A stretch of 64,000 bases of DNA from Gemmatimonas sp. (lineage in GTDB: Bacteria > Gemmatimonadota > Gemmatimonadetes > Longimicrobiales > Longimicrobiaceae). Below the pieces are notes generated by a model. That model was not told the origin of the DNA and ran no database searches. It worked only from the letters and a program-made list of their open reading frames with translations. Position numbers and translations under genes: made by a program. Location: assembly GCA_009380025.1 (NCBI GenBank), contig WHSP01000005.1:1-64000 (forward strand), read 5' to 3'. This document shows positions 39,706 through 49,921 of the stretch, in pieces; within the stretch, counting starts at the first letter, position 1, and every line of letters begins with the position of its first letter.

Positions 39706-40596
39706 ATGACGTACCCAGGTGAAGAAGTGGAGGAGGGTGAGGGGGGACCAGGCGGGTTCGCTCGGGATCCGCAGGCCGAGCCGCGCACGATCTTGGTGTT
39801 GGGTGGCGGGGGGATGAAAGGGATCGCCCATGTCGGGGTGATCAAGGCGTTGGAGGAATCGGGGATCCGGCCCGACGGGATCGTTGGGACGAGCATCGGG
39901 GCGCTGACCGGTGCATTGCTGGCGGGTGGGCTGGGATGGCGGGAGTTGGCGGAGGTAGTGCGACGGTTGAAGCGGGAGGACATCATTGCGTTCAACCGGC
40001 GAGCGTTGTGGTTCGGGGGAGTCAGGGCATCCTCCGTTTTCGAGGATAGGCCATTTCGCGAGTGGCTCGACCGCATCCTGCCGGCGGCGTATTTTGCCGA
40101 GCTGATCACACCGCTGCGGATCAACGCCACATCGCTGGTGACCGGGCAGGAGGTGTGGTTCGGCGATGACCATCTGAACGACGTGCCTCTGCTGGACGCG
40201 GTGTACGCGTCGTGCGCCCTGCCGATCTATTTTCCGCCCGCGAAGCTGGGCGGAGACGTGTTGGTGGACGGCGGAGTGGTGAATGCTCTTCCGCTATCGG
40301 AAGCGGCGGCGTGGGGAGGCGACCGAGTGATCGCGGTCGACGTGGGTTCCGACCTCGTCCCGCCGCAGGCCGGCTACTTCGACCAGGGTCTGATCGCGAT
40401 CCACGACCGGGTGCTCAACCTGACACTCGTCCGTCACCGGGCCGATTGTCTGGAGCAGCATAGTCATCTGCCGCTGCTGTACATCCGACCGAAGATCGGA
40501 CACCTGCCGACGTTCGACTTCGACCGCAATCAGTTCTTCATGGAGGAGGGGTACCGAGCCGCTCGCGAGGCACTGGCCGCAGCGGAAGCGGCATAG
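39706..40596 (+). CDS. Patatin-like phospholipase
   Basis: LGGGGMKGIAHVGVIKALEE, GTSIGAL, VDGGVVNALP. Confidence 0.92.
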   Translation: MTYPGEEVEEGEGGPGGFARDPQAEPRTILVLGGGGMKGIAHVGVIKALEESGIRPDGIVGTSIGALTGALLAGGLGWRELAEVVRRLKREDIIAFNRRALWFGGVRASSVFEDRPFREWLDRILPAAYFAELITPLRINATSLVTGQEVWFGDDHLNDVPLLDAVYASCALPIYFPPAKLGGDVLVDGGVVNALPLSEAAAWGGDRVIAVDVGSDLVPPQAGYFDQGLIAIHDRVLNLTLVRHRADCLEQHSHLPLLYIRPKIGHLPTFDFDRNQFFMEEGYRAAREALAAAEAA

Positions 40597-40607
40597 GCCC
40601 GGGAGGA

Positions 40608-41078
40608 TCAAGGTGGCGAGGAGGGAGTGGCGGCGGGTGGGGACGCTGCGCCCTCCGAATGGAAAGCGGCGAAGAAGGCGGTATACATCAGGTTCAACCG
40701 CGACACCGATTCAGGCGCCGCGCGCGACAGAAGCGTGATGATCTCGTCTCGCTGTCCGAGGAGGGCGTCGATCTCGGCTCGGCGTGCGGGATTCGCGACC
40801 TGCCCGCGACGGGACTGAAGCTCCGAGAAGACACCTACCATCAGCTGTCTCGCCCGTTCATAATTCGCGCGCTGCGATTCGGCGAGCGCCGCGCCGAGGC
40901 GGGCTTCGACGTCGAGAATCGCGAGATCCGAGGCCATCTCCTCGATTCGGTCCTCCAGACTCTGAGCCCGCCTCCACTGGGGCACGAATCCGAGCAAGAA
41001 GCTGATCGTCAGGGCGGCGACCAACAGGCCGATTCGCGTTGCCCGCGAGCGGCTGAGCGACCGAGGCTTTCCGTTCAC
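40608..41078 (-). CDS. Hypothetical membrane-anchored coiled-coil protein
   Basis: Single N-terminal TM plus helical region. Confidence 0.6.
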   Translation of the reverse strand: MNGKPRSLSRSRATRIGLLVAALTISFLLGFVPQWRRAQSLEDRIEEMASDLAILDVEARLGAALAESQRANYERARQLMVGVFSELQSRRGQVANPARRAEIDALLGQRDEIITLLSRAAPESVSRLNLMYTAFFAAFHSEGAASPPAATPSSPP

Positions 41079-41226
41079 ATCCCTCCTCGTCCGTGGGGCC
41101 GGGGTTCCGCTTCGTCTTGGTTCCCGGTCAAGCGATCGACGGTTCTTGTGTCTTTGGTCAAATCAAATGGCCGTGTCAAGGTATACCGGGCTGATCCTCG
41201 GCGACCTCTGCCCGAACCGTGCCGCG

Positions 41227-41937
41227 TTACGGCCACTCCCGTTGAGTGAGCAGGATCGCGCCCGCGGCGAGCAGGGCGGTTCCATAGAGCAATGCAAACG
41301 CTATCGCACCCCACTCGAGCGATCCGAAGAGCAGTCCGTCCCAGATCGCCTGGAAGGCACCGAGTGGGGGCAGGACCAGCAGAATCGTCTGACGGACTGT
41401 GGGCGCGGCCTGGCTGAGTGCGAGGTTCAGGAGCTGGGGGAAGAAGGTCGGGAGGAAGAAGAGGAAGGCGAGCCAGGTGTCGCCGCGCGGGAGAAAGACC
41501 GAGAAGAAGGCGATCAAGCCGCCGTACACGATGGCCGTGATGGCGGGCAGAATGAGGCCGGACCAGCCGCCGAGCACCGTGCCCCAGGCCACTAGCTGGC
41601 CAAGGACGAGAAAGAGGACCGCAGCGGCGAACGAAAGGAGGTAGGCGAGCATCCAGCGGGTGCCATAATACGCGAGGGGGGAAGTTGGATGAGCGAAGAT
41701 GAGGCGGGAATAGCCGCGATCCCGGTCGGTCGAGACGAAGCCGCCGAGGAGAACGATCATCGAAAGCGCCGCGAGATGGGATACTGCGGCGGAGATTCCG
41801 AGCGGGCCGAGAGCCACGGCGCCGGGGTCGAAGCCCTCGTGCTGATGGAAGCCGGGTTCGAGGGCGAAGAGCAGGACGGCGATCGGCACCAGGCTGGCGA
41901 GTCGCCAGCGCACGTCACGAAGCATGATCGCGATCAT
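41227..41937 (-). CDS. ABC transporter permease (ABC-2 type)
   Basis: Multi-TM protein with 4-nt overlap with the ATPase gene upstream. Confidence 0.8.
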   Translation of the reverse strand: MIAIMLRDVRWRLASLVPIAVLLFALEPGFHQHEGFDPGAVALGPLGISAAVSHLAALSMIVLLGGFVSTDRDRGYSRLIFAHPTSPLAYYGTRWMLAYLLSFAAAVLFLVLGQLVAWGTVLGGWSGLILPAITAIVYGGLIAFFSVFLPRGDTWLAFLFFLPTFFPQLLNLALSQAAPTVRQTILLVLPPLGAFQAIWDGLLFGSLEWGAIAFALLYGTALLAAGAILLTQREWP

Positions 41938-42674
41938 GCTCGGGGCTCCTCGAGTTGAGCGACGCGTTCGAGGAAGAGCTCCTCGAGAGAGTTTCGACCC
42001 GATGGAGTCACCTCGCCAGCAAGCCTGCCGTTGTGGAGGAGAAGCACCCTGGTCGCGAGGCGTTCAACCTCCGAAAGGTTGTGCGAGGCCAGCACGAGGG
42101 TTCGGCCCGGATGTGCAGTGAGCCAATCCGCAATGATGGGTCGAAGCTCGGCGATCCATACGGGGTCGAGGCCATCGGTGGGTTCGTCGAGGACCATCAG
42201 CCGGCGATCACCGAGGAGGGCCTGGGCGATGGCGAGCCGCTGGAGGTTGCCCTTAGAAAGTGCGGCAACGCTGCGATCGGCAAGGGGCGTCAGCCCCAGT
42301 CGGTCGAGGCATGCATCCGCCTGTTCCCAGGTATCGTCGCCGATGTCACCGAGCATCGCGTACGCTCGCAACGCGCTGCGAACGGTCCACCGGCGAGGAA
42401 TGGCCACGCGTTCAGGGACGTACGCCACGCCGTGCCGTTGCGCGTACGAACGTGGCGGCAACCCACCCACGAGGACGGTGCCAGACGATGGTCGGAGATA
42501 TCCCAGAAGGATCCCCAGCAGCGTACTCTTGCCTGCACCGTTCAACCCGACGATTCCAACCGCCGCTCCGGTCTCGATTTCGAGCGTCAGGCCGTCGAGT
42601 GCCCGCACCTGCTTCCCAGCCGGCAACAGTCCCTGACGACGATAGGATTTCGTCACTCCCCTGAGTTCGATCAT
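41934..42674 (-). CDS. ABC transporter ATP-binding protein
   Basis: Walker A GLNGAGKST, signature LSKGNLQRLAIAQALL, Walker B LMVLDEPTDGLDP. Confidence 0.93.
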   Translation of the reverse strand: MIELRGVTKSYRRQGLLPAGKQVRALDGLTLEIETGAAVGIVGLNGAGKSTLLGILLGYLRPSSGTVLVGGLPPRSYAQRHGVAYVPERVAIPRRWTVRSALRAYAMLGDIGDDTWEQADACLDRLGLTPLADRSVAALSKGNLQRLAIAQALLGDRRLMVLDEPTDGLDPVWIAELRPIIADWLTAHPGRTLVLASHNLSEVERLATRVLLLHNGRLAGEVTPSGRNSLEELFLERVAQLEEPRA

Positions 42675-42769
42675 TCGGGTAGTGTGGCGTGTCGGTGTGG
42701 CGAGATGCCAGCTTCGTTCGCCGCGCTCTGGGGCGGCAATCGGTATATTTTCTGCACCCCCGGGTGCCC

Positions 42770-43576
42770 ATGAGCTTGCCCGATCCTGGATCCGGGCCCG
42801 AATCCGATAAGGGTTCGCGGGTCGCCCCCGACGTTACGGGCCGCCGGCCGCTCCCCGAACTCCTCCGGTGGATCGGCGGCCACGTTCGCGGCTTTCATGC
42901 CGCTATCGGTGTCTTTCTCACGCTCGGACTCGTTCTCGCCGCCTCGGCGCTGATCCTGTTCGCGGTGACGGCGGCGCTGGTCATGGACGGTGCGACCCAG
43001 GCGCTGGATGAGGCAATCCTTCTCTGGTTCAACCGCTACGCCACACCGCGGCTGGACGGTGCCGCCGTCGAGCTCACGTCGCTCGGCTCCGCGTACGTTA
43101 CCATTCTGGCGGTCATCGTCGCATCGGCCTTCTTCTGGGAGTCGCGGCATCGTTACTCCGCTGCGCTACTCTGGGTGGCGCTGGTCGGTGGATGGGTGTT
43201 GAGTCGGATGCTGAAGACGCTCTTCGATCGGCCCCGTCCGAATCTCTTCGAGTGGCGCGTTCCGTTCGCCGCCGAGTCGTCGTACCCATCGGGACACTCG
43301 ATCTCCGCGATGGCGGTCTACGCCACGCTCGCCTACCTCGTCTTGCGCCAGGAGTCGTCCCCTGCGCTGAAACGTGTCACAATTGCGGTCTTTGCGGCAA
43401 TCATCTGCGTCGTCGGCCTAAGCCGAGTCTACCTGGGTGTGCATTACCCCGCCGACGTCGTGGGAGGGTACCTCATCGGGTTCGCATGGGCTACCACTTG
43501 CGCGCTTGGATTCGAAGGGATCTCGTATTTCCGCGGACGGCGCCCGGAAGTCATTGGCTATCGCGAGAAAGCGTAG
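42770..43576 (+). CDS. PAP2-family phosphatase
   Basis: KTLFDRPRP ... YPSGHS ... SRVYLGVHYPADVVGG. Confidence 0.93.
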   Translation: MSLPDPGSGPESDKGSRVAPDVTGRRPLPELLRWIGGHVRGFHAAIGVFLTLGLVLAASALILFAVTAALVMDGATQALDEAILLWFNRYATPRLDGAAVELTSLGSAYVTILAVIVASAFFWESRHRYSAALLWVALVGGWVLSRMLKTLFDRPRPNLFEWRVPFAAESSYPSGHSISAMAVYATLAYLVLRQESSPALKRVTIAVFAAIICVVGLSRVYLGVHYPADVVGGYLIGFAWATTCALGFEGISYFRGRRPEVIGYREKA

Positions 43577-43581
43577 GATCT

Positions 43582-44388
43582 ATGGCTCGAACTCTTCATC
43601 ACTCGATGGTCGCTGCCGAGGGAGGAGAGCCTCTGCATTGGCTCTACCTGTTGCACGGTATATATGGCAGCGGTCGCAACTGGGCGAGCATCGCCCGGCG
43701 CCTGGTAGAGGGGCGTCCGGAATGGCAGGTCGTCCTGGTGGATCTGCGGCTTCACGGCCGTTCGACCGGCTTCGAGCCACCGCACACCGTCGAACGATCG
43801 GCGGAGGATCTCACGAATCTCGAACGGTCGCTCGATCACCCGGCGGACGCAGTGCTGGGCCATTCGTTCGGGGGCAAGGTGGCGCTTCTCAGAGCGGGGT
43901 CTGGTCCTCCTCTCGGCCAGGTCTGGGTCGCCGATTCCACCCTGCGGACAGGTGAACCCGAAGGCAGCGCGTGGGAGCTCATCGACATCGTCCGTGGACT
44001 ACCCGATCGATTCCTGTCGAGGGACGAAATCGCCGACGCTCTGCTCGAGCACGGCTACCCGCGAGGCGTCGGTCAGTGGCTCGCGATGAACCTCGAGCGC
44101 GAAGGTGACGCGTTTCGTTGGAAACTAGACTGGGAGGGTGTCGAGGAGCTGCTAATAGACTACTTCCAGACCGAAATCTGGGGCATCGTGGAGCAGCCAC
44201 CCGCAGAGACTAGCATCCACATCATCAAGGCTCGCGCCTCCAATGCGATCGATCCAGCCACGGTCGAGCGGATCGAGCGGGCGGGTGAGCAAAGCCATCG
44301 GGTGTTCCTTCACACGATCGATGGGGGGCACTGGATGAACATCGACAATCCGGATGCAGTCGTGGAACTACTCGTCGAGCACCTCTAG
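43582..44388 (+). CDS. Alpha/beta hydrolase
   Basis: LHGIYGSGRNW, VLGHSFGGKVAL nucleophile elbow, DGGHWMNIDNPD. Confidence 0.9.
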   Translation: MARTLHHSMVAAEGGEPLHWLYLLHGIYGSGRNWASIARRLVEGRPEWQVVLVDLRLHGRSTGFEPPHTVERSAEDLTNLERSLDHPADAVLGHSFGGKVALLRAGSGPPLGQVWVADSTLRTGEPEGSAWELIDIVRGLPDRFLSRDEIADALLEHGYPRGVGQWLAMNLEREGDAFRWKLDWEGVEELLIDYFQTEIWGIVEQPPAETSIHIIKARASNAIDPATVERIERAGEQSHRVFLHTIDGGHWMNIDNPDAVVELLVEHL

Positions 44389-44416
44389 AGCGCAGCCTGC
44401 TTTCAACAGCCTTCCA
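44389..44416 (-). repeat. Partial MITE-like repeat end (copy E)
   Basis: GCGCAGCCTGCTTTCAACAGCCTTCCAG parallels CGCGCAGCCTGTTTTCTCAACAGCCTTCTAG of copy A. Confidence 0.55.
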
Positions 44417-44454
44417 GAAGGCCGTAGGCTGCAGCTTCGCAACGCTTTTGTGAA

Positions 44455-45861
44455 TCAAAGGAGGTGTTTCAAAGCTTCCATCTGCGCCCGCACCGACACG
44501 CCTGCCGTACCGCCCGGAGCCGACCTCGCCTCGAGTGACTGGAGGGGATCGAACAATCCGTCGAGATTCGCATCAGCGAACTCTTTCGAGATTTCGATGA
44601 ACCGGTCCCGCGGAAGCTCCGATAGAGAGCAACCGAGCTCTTCCGCGGCGCGCACGAGCCGCCCAATGCGTTCGTGGGCTTCTCGGAAAGGTATCCCCTC
44701 GCGGACGAGGAAATCGGCCAGATCGGTCGCGAGCATCGCCGGGTCGACGGCGGCTGCACAGCGGTCCACGTCGAAGGTCATCGTCGAGATACTCCCGGCG
44801 ACGGCGGGAAGCAGGGTTTCCAGCTCATCGACCGCGTCGAAGAGCGCCACTTTGTCTTCCTGGAGGTCTTTGTTGTACCCGGTTGGCAGTCCCTTGAGCA
44901 GGGCGAGCGTGCCAACCAGCCCGCCGATGAAGCGACCCGCCTTTCCCCGCGCAAGCTCCATCGCGTCCGGATTCCGCTTCTGTGGCATGAGCGAGCTTCC
45001 GGTCGAGTACGTATCGGCGAGCCTCACGAAGCCGAACTCGGCGGACGCGAACAGGATGACGTCTTCCGCCAGGCGCGAGAGGTGAACGCCAAGAGTCGAC
45101 GCGACGAAGAGGATTTCCGCGACCCAATCTCGATCGCCGACCGCGTCGATGCTGTTCTGCGTGACGGCGAGGAATCCGAGCTCGTCACGAAGGAACTCCC
45201 GATCGATCGGGAACGGACAGCCGGCGATGGCACCGGACCCGAGAGGGAGAGTTCCGACGCGTTCGCGGGTCCCGGCGATCCGCTCTCGGTCCCGGGAAAG
45301 CGCCCACGCGTGCGAGAGGAGCCAGTGCGCTGCGGCGATCGGCTGAGCCCGCTGGAGGTGAGTATAAGACGGCATCACCGTCGCGACATTTGGCTCGGCC
45401 TGTGACAGCAGGGCCGCCTGGAGGTCCCGAACCAGTGAATCGATCCGGTCGAGGGCGCGGAGGGCCCACAATCGCGTGTCGGTCGCCACTTGATCGTTCC
45501 GCGAGCGACCCGTGTGCAGTCTACCGGCGACCGCGCCGACTTGCTCACGAAGCAATCTTTCGACAAGGGTATGGATGTCCTCGTCTGCGGCTGCATGCCA
45601 CCGGGCCGAGTCGAAGCTCCGCAGGCGCTCCGCGACCTGCTCCAGACCCTCCCGGAGCGTCGAAGCCTCGTCCTCGGTCAAGACCTCTGCCCGGCCCAAG
45701 GCGGTGGCCCACGCCAGGCTTCCTTCGATGTCCTCACGCCAGAGGCGATGGTCCACCGGAAGGGACCGATTCAGGCGATCCATCTCGACCGAGGGAGATC
45801 CCTCGAATCGTCCGCCCCAGAGGCGGGTCGATTGGACAGCTCCGGCATCTGGCTGCTCCAT
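44455..45861 (-). CDS. argH: Argininosuccinate lyase
   Basis: GSSLMPQKRNPDAMELARGK signature; LWGGRF N-terminus. Confidence 0.97.
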   Translation of the reverse strand: MEQPDAGAVQSTRLWGGRFEGSPSVEMDRLNRSLPVDHRLWREDIEGSLAWATALGRAEVLTEDEASTLREGLEQVAERLRSFDSARWHAAADEDIHTLVERLLREQVGAVAGRLHTGRSRNDQVATDTRLWALRALDRIDSLVRDLQAALLSQAEPNVATVMPSYTHLQRAQPIAAAHWLLSHAWALSRDRERIAGTRERVGTLPLGSGAIAGCPFPIDREFLRDELGFLAVTQNSIDAVGDRDWVAEILFVASTLGVHLSRLAEDVILFASAEFGFVRLADTYSTGSSLMPQKRNPDAMELARGKAGRFIGGLVGTLALLKGLPTGYNKDLQEDKVALFDAVDELETLLPAVAGSISTMTFDVDRCAAAVDPAMLATDLADFLVREGIPFREAHERIGRLVRAAEELGCSLSELPRDRFIEISKEFADANLDGLFDPLQSLEARSAPGGTAGVSVRAQMEALKHLL

Positions 45862-45958
45862 GGCTCTCCTGGCTCGCAATATCAGAATCGAAACGGGGCA
45901 GGCGCGCCCTTCCACGCCCGCCCCGTGAGTCGAGAGCGCAAATCAATCGACCGACAGC

Positions 45959-46531
45959 TCATATGTCGAGGGCAACAGCGATCTCGTCGCAGGCATGCAG
46001 TTTCGGGCAGCTGCGACAGTCTGCCCAGACCTTCTGGGGGAACTCGTCCTTGGGAACGGTCTCAAAGCCGAGGCGACCGAAGAAGGCGGGATTCAGGGTC
46101 AGGGCGAACACCCTGGCGATTCCCAGGTCGCGGGCGCTCTCGAGCAGACCCACGACGACCTGCCGACCCAGACCCGCTCGCTGGAGCGGGGGGTCCACGG
46201 CGAGCGAGCAAACCTCTGCCAAGCCCTCTCCGTAAACCCGCAGCGCCCCGCACGCCGCGACGCGTCCGCTTTCGTCGCAGGCGACGATGAACTCTCGGAA
46301 GTTCCGCGCGAGGTCATCGTAGCCCTTCGGCAGCATCAAGTTGTGCTCCGCGAAGTGACGGATGAGGGGTTCGACATCCCTCATATCGGAGATCTTCGCG
46401 GGCCGCACGACGATCTCACCGACAGGCTCATTGCGAGGCGGATCTCCAACCGGCTGCGTCGTGGCCACAGCTGACTCGCTCGACAGGTCGAGCGCGGCGT
46501 TCACCCACCGTGGGGAAATCTGAACGATCAT
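45959..46531 (-). CDS. GNAT N-acetyltransferase, probable ArgA-type N-acetylglutamate synthase
   Basis: VRPAKISDMRDVEPLI...EVCSLAVDPPLQRAGLGRQVVVGLLESARDLGI; overlaps argD start by 4 nt. Confidence 0.8.
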   Translation of the reverse strand: MIVQISPRWVNAALDLSSESAVATTQPVGDPPRNEPVGEIVVRPAKISDMRDVEPLIRHFAEHNLMLPKGYDDLARNFREFIVACDESGRVAACGALRVYGEGLAEVCSLAVDPPLQRAGLGRQVVVGLLESARDLGIARVFALTLNPAFFGRLGFETVPKDEFPQKVWADCRSCPKLHACDEIAVALDI

Positions 46532-47712
46532 GCCTGCAGGACCCCCTCGAGGATCTTCACGCCTTCGATAAGGTCTTCATCCGTGGTGGTGAGCGGTGGC
46601 ACCAGCCGGACGACCCGTGGACCCGCACCGACCAGGAGCAGCTGTCGGTCGAGCGCCGCAGAGACGATCTCGGCGGCGGGCACTGTGAGCTCGATCCCCC
46701 ATAGGAGGCCCGTTCCACGGACGGCGACGACTTTCTCGTTGGCGAGCGCGATCGCTCCCAACATCTCCGACACGACCTCGCCTTTCCGTCGAACCGCCTC
46801 GAGGAAGCCTGGTTCCCCGATCTTTCGACAAACGGCAAGGGCCGCAGATGCGACGAGCGGTCCGCCGCCGAAGGTGGTGGCATGGTCCCCCGGCTGGATC
46901 GCGGACGCCACTCGGTCGGTCAGGAGGACGGCTCCCATCGGTAGGCCGCCGGCGAGGGGCTTCGCCAAAGTCATGATATCCGGTTCGATGCCGCTCGCGT
47001 CGTGAGCCCAAAGCCTTCCGGTTCGGCCGAGGCCAACCTGGACTTCGTCGAAGATCAGGAGAGCTTCCGCCGCATCGCACGCCTCGCGCACGGATTGCAG
47101 AAACTCATGGGGGACCGGGAGTATCCCACCTTCTGCCAGAATCGGCTCGATGATCACCGCCGCCGTCTGCTCGCCGCTGACAACCCGTCCGAGTTCCCCG
47201 ACGTCTCCCACAGAAAGGAACCGGACACCGGGCATCAGGGGCTGGAACGGCTCCTGAAACGCGGATCGGTCGGTTGCGGCCAGTGCGCCGAAAGTGCGGC
47301 CGTGGAAGCTCCCGCGGAACGCCACGATCTCGACCTTGTCCCTCGACCGCTCCCGAGACCACCGCCGCGCGAACTTGAAGGCCCCTTCGTTCGCCTCCGC
47401 CCCGCTGTTACAGAAGAAGACGCGATCGGCAAAGGAACGTTCGGTCAGCCAGGCTGCCAGTTCAGTCCCTGGCACGGTTCGGTACAGGTTGGAGGTGTGG
47501 ACCAGGCCGGTGTCGAGGGCAGCCCGGACGGCGTCGTCGAAGGCCGGATCGCCATAACCGAGCGCGTTCACGGCGATGCCGCTGACGAAGTCGAGATAGC
47601 GCCTCCCGTCCTCGGCGATGAGGCGGGACCCCTCCCCCCCGACGAATACGGGCCCGGCGGGTCGATAGACTTCCAGCAGAGAACCGGTATCCTCACTCAC
47701 AGGCAGCGTCAT
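46528..47712 (-). CDS. argD: Acetylornithine aminotransferase
   Basis: FFCNSGAEANEGAFKFARRW, LIFDEVQVGLGRTG, TLAKPLAGGLPMGA. Confidence 0.92.
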   Translation of the reverse strand: MTLPVSEDTGSLLEVYRPAGPVFVGGEGSRLIAEDGRRYLDFVSGIAVNALGYGDPAFDDAVRAALDTGLVHTSNLYRTVPGTELAAWLTERSFADRVFFCNSGAEANEGAFKFARRWSRERSRDKVEIVAFRGSFHGRTFGALAATDRSAFQEPFQPLMPGVRFLSVGDVGELGRVVSGEQTAAVIIEPILAEGGILPVPHEFLQSVREACDAAEALLIFDEVQVGLGRTGRLWAHDASGIEPDIMTLAKPLAGGLPMGAVLLTDRVASAIQPGDHATTFGGGPLVASAALAVCRKIGEPGFLEAVRRKGEVVSEMLGAIALANEKVVAVRGTGLLWGIELTVPAAEIVSAALDRQLLLVGAGPRVVRLVPPLTTTDEDLIEGVKILEGVLQA

Positions 47713-47753
47713 TTCGATTCGCCACGTGTTCGGGTTTCGGGTCGAGGGGTGAA

Positions 47754-48530
47754 TCAGGTTCTCGGTGAGGCCGCGGGAAGCTCCTGACGCACGATAGTCG
47801 TACCCGCTTCGGGATCGGAGAGCAGGTTCAGCCCACCGATCCGTACCTCTTGCACGCCCGCCCTCGCGGCCCGCATTGCCGCCCTCAGCTTCGGAACCAT
47901 CCCGCCGCTCGCGACGCCGCTGGAGATCAGCACCTCCAGCTCTTCGGTCGTAACCCTTGGAATTCGTTGCCCGTCGCGTAACACACCGGGAACGTTCGAG
48001 ACGACGAGGAAGCGCCGCGCATGGAGTGCCGACGCGACTGCGGACGCGGAATCGTCCGCATTGACGTTCAACGCGCCGCCGTCGGGTCCACGCGAGACCG
48101 GCGAGACAACCGGGATGATACCGTGGTCGAGAAGTGCGTGCAGAAGGCCCGTTCGGACTTCGCTGATCTGCCCAGTACGTCCGAGCTGACCTCCACGCGC
48201 GGGGACCGCCTCCAAAGTAGGGCCGTCCTCACCAGAGATTCCCGCCGCCGTCACCCCGGCTCCGATCAGCGCCGCTACGAGCCGCTTGTTGACGATTCCG
48301 GAGAGTACCATCGACACTGCCCGGAGCGCCGCCGGCGTCGTCACCCGGAGGCCTTCAGACCACTCGGGTTCCGCACCGAGCGCGCGTTGTAGATCCGTTA
48401 CCTCCTTGCCCCCACCATGGACGACGACCACGCCCCGCGGAGAAGCGGCAACCGCTGCGGCGAGCCGGGCGGTCCAGGTTGGGTCGTCGACCTCATTCCC
48501 GCCAACCTTGACGACGGTGGCTCCTTCCAT
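47754..48530 (-). CDS. argB: Acetylglutamate kinase
   Basis: VVKVGGNEVDDP, VVVVHGGGKEVTDL, ALNVNADDSASAVASALHA. Confidence 0.93.
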   Translation of the reverse strand: MEGATVVKVGGNEVDDPTWTARLAAAVAASPRGVVVVHGGGKEVTDLQRALGAEPEWSEGLRVTTPAALRAVSMVLSGIVNKRLVAALIGAGVTAAGISGEDGPTLEAVPARGGQLGRTGQISEVRTGLLHALLDHGIIPVVSPVSRGPDGGALNVNADDSASAVASALHARRFLVVSNVPGVLRDGQRIPRVTTEELEVLISSGVASGGMVPKLRAAMRAARAGVQEVRIGGLNLLSDPEAGTTIVRQELPAASPRT

Positions 48531-48534
48531 CAGC

Positions 48535-49539
48535 TCACGTCAGCCCCTCGGTTTCGCGCCACCCTTGCATCAGATTCAGGTTCTGGAGGGCCTGTCCAGC
48601 TGCCCCCTTGAGCAGGTTGTCCTCCGCCGCAAGCACCATCAGCAGCGGAGAGCTGACGCCGGCAAGCGGGACGGCAGCTATCGACAACAGGTTCGTTCCG
48701 ACGACGCCGGCCAGTGAGGGAGTCCCGTCGCGCAACACTTCCACAAACGGCTCCTCGCCATAGTCTTCTTCGTAGACTCCTGCCGCCCCCGTCGCTGATA
48801 GCTCCTCCACGAGCGGGACGTAGATGGTTTCCAGGATCCCGCGACGCACGGGGAGCAGGTGAGGAGTGAACACCAGCTCTGGCGGCCGCTCCCCAGCAAG
48901 CCTCTCGACCTGATCCCGCATCTCCGCCAGGTGTCGGTGAACGTTGCCTACCGCGTACGCACGAAAATTCTCGGCCGCCTCGGCAAAGAGAAAATCCCGC
49001 TTCGGCGACCGCCCCGCACCCGTGATCCCGGATGCCGCATCGATGACGACCGGCGCCTCGCCCACCAGCCCTCGCCGTACCAACGGTGCAATCGCCAAGA
49101 TCGCAGCCGTCGGATAACAACCCGGATTCGCAACCAGCTCTGCATCCGCAATCTGGTCCCGATACAGCTCGGGAAGCCCGTAGACGGCGCCCCGCGCCCA
49201 TTCGGGCATCTCCTCCGTCACCACCCGCAGATCCGCGGATAGATCGATCCCCCGCGCACCCGCCCGACGGATCCTCTCCACCCATCGCATCGACGCCCCG
49301 TGGGGAAGGCACGAGAACACCGCCTCCACTTCCTCCAGCCGGGCATCTTCGGCCCGGATCATCGGGATATCGGGCGCGCCTCGCACAACCCGATTCAGCG
49401 GCTTCCCTGCCTCGCTTTCGGACGTCGCGAACGCGACCCGGAGCCTGGGATGGCCGGTGATGAGCCGGACCATTTCCCTGCCAGTATAACCGGTAGCTCC
49501 CAGCACACCGACGGGGAGCAGTGAGGATTCATGCATCAT
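48535..49539 (-). CDS. argC: N-acetyl-gamma-glutamyl-phosphate reductase
   Basis: VGVLGATGYTGREMVRLITGHP, ANPGCYPTAAILAIAPLV. Confidence 0.95.
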   Translation of the reverse strand: MMHESSLLPVGVLGATGYTGREMVRLITGHPRLRVAFATSESEAGKPLNRVVRGAPDIPMIRAEDARLEEVEAVFSCLPHGASMRWVERIRRAGARGIDLSADLRVVTEEMPEWARGAVYGLPELYRDQIADAELVANPGCYPTAAILAIAPLVRRGLVGEAPVVIDAASGITGAGRSPKRDFLFAEAAENFRAYAVGNVHRHLAEMRDQVERLAGERPPELVFTPHLLPVRRGILETIYVPLVEELSATGAAGVYEEDYGEEPFVEVLRDGTPSLAGVVGTNLLSIAAVPLAGVSSPLLMVLAAEDNLLKGAAGQALQNLNLMQGWRETEGLT

Positions 49540-49545
49540 GAGCGA

Positions 49546-49573
49546 AATATATTCACTTTCCCCGCTTCGTCAA
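49546..49573 (-). promoter_or_regulatory. argC promoter implying a leaderless transcript
   Basis: Minus strand: TTGACG, 16 nt, TATATT, then TCGCTC and ATG. Confidence 0.6.
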
Positions 49574-49921
49574 GCCAAAGGAGCGCCAAACTAGAGGGTG
49601 GAAGCCTTTGGCGCACGTGTGGTACTGCATGGGTTGGGGCGCTCGAGATGGTGGCGCTTGCGATGTGGAGAAGAGGGGGCCCCCGGTTGGGGTTCGTTTC
49701 TATTCGAGAGGGTCGGCGCTTCTCGGTCGGGCAGACGACCGTGCCCTTCTGGCCGCAGGGCTCTTGACGATGGTTAGTGTGGTTTTGGGGGGTGTTCGGA
49801 TGAGTCGAGGTACAGCTTGGCGGACCGACGAAGAGAGGGAGCGTTGCCCTCGGGCGGGGGGTTCGGGTAATATGCGGCTTCCGCAGGGTCATTTCGAACG
49901 TCGGAGCCGACAGGGGGACAC

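Noticed and set aside
49540-49560. Full ARG box at the argC promoter
   Set aside because: Only one half-site (TGAATATATT) matches; the second half TTCGC does not fit ATTCA, so it is not called as a complete operator.
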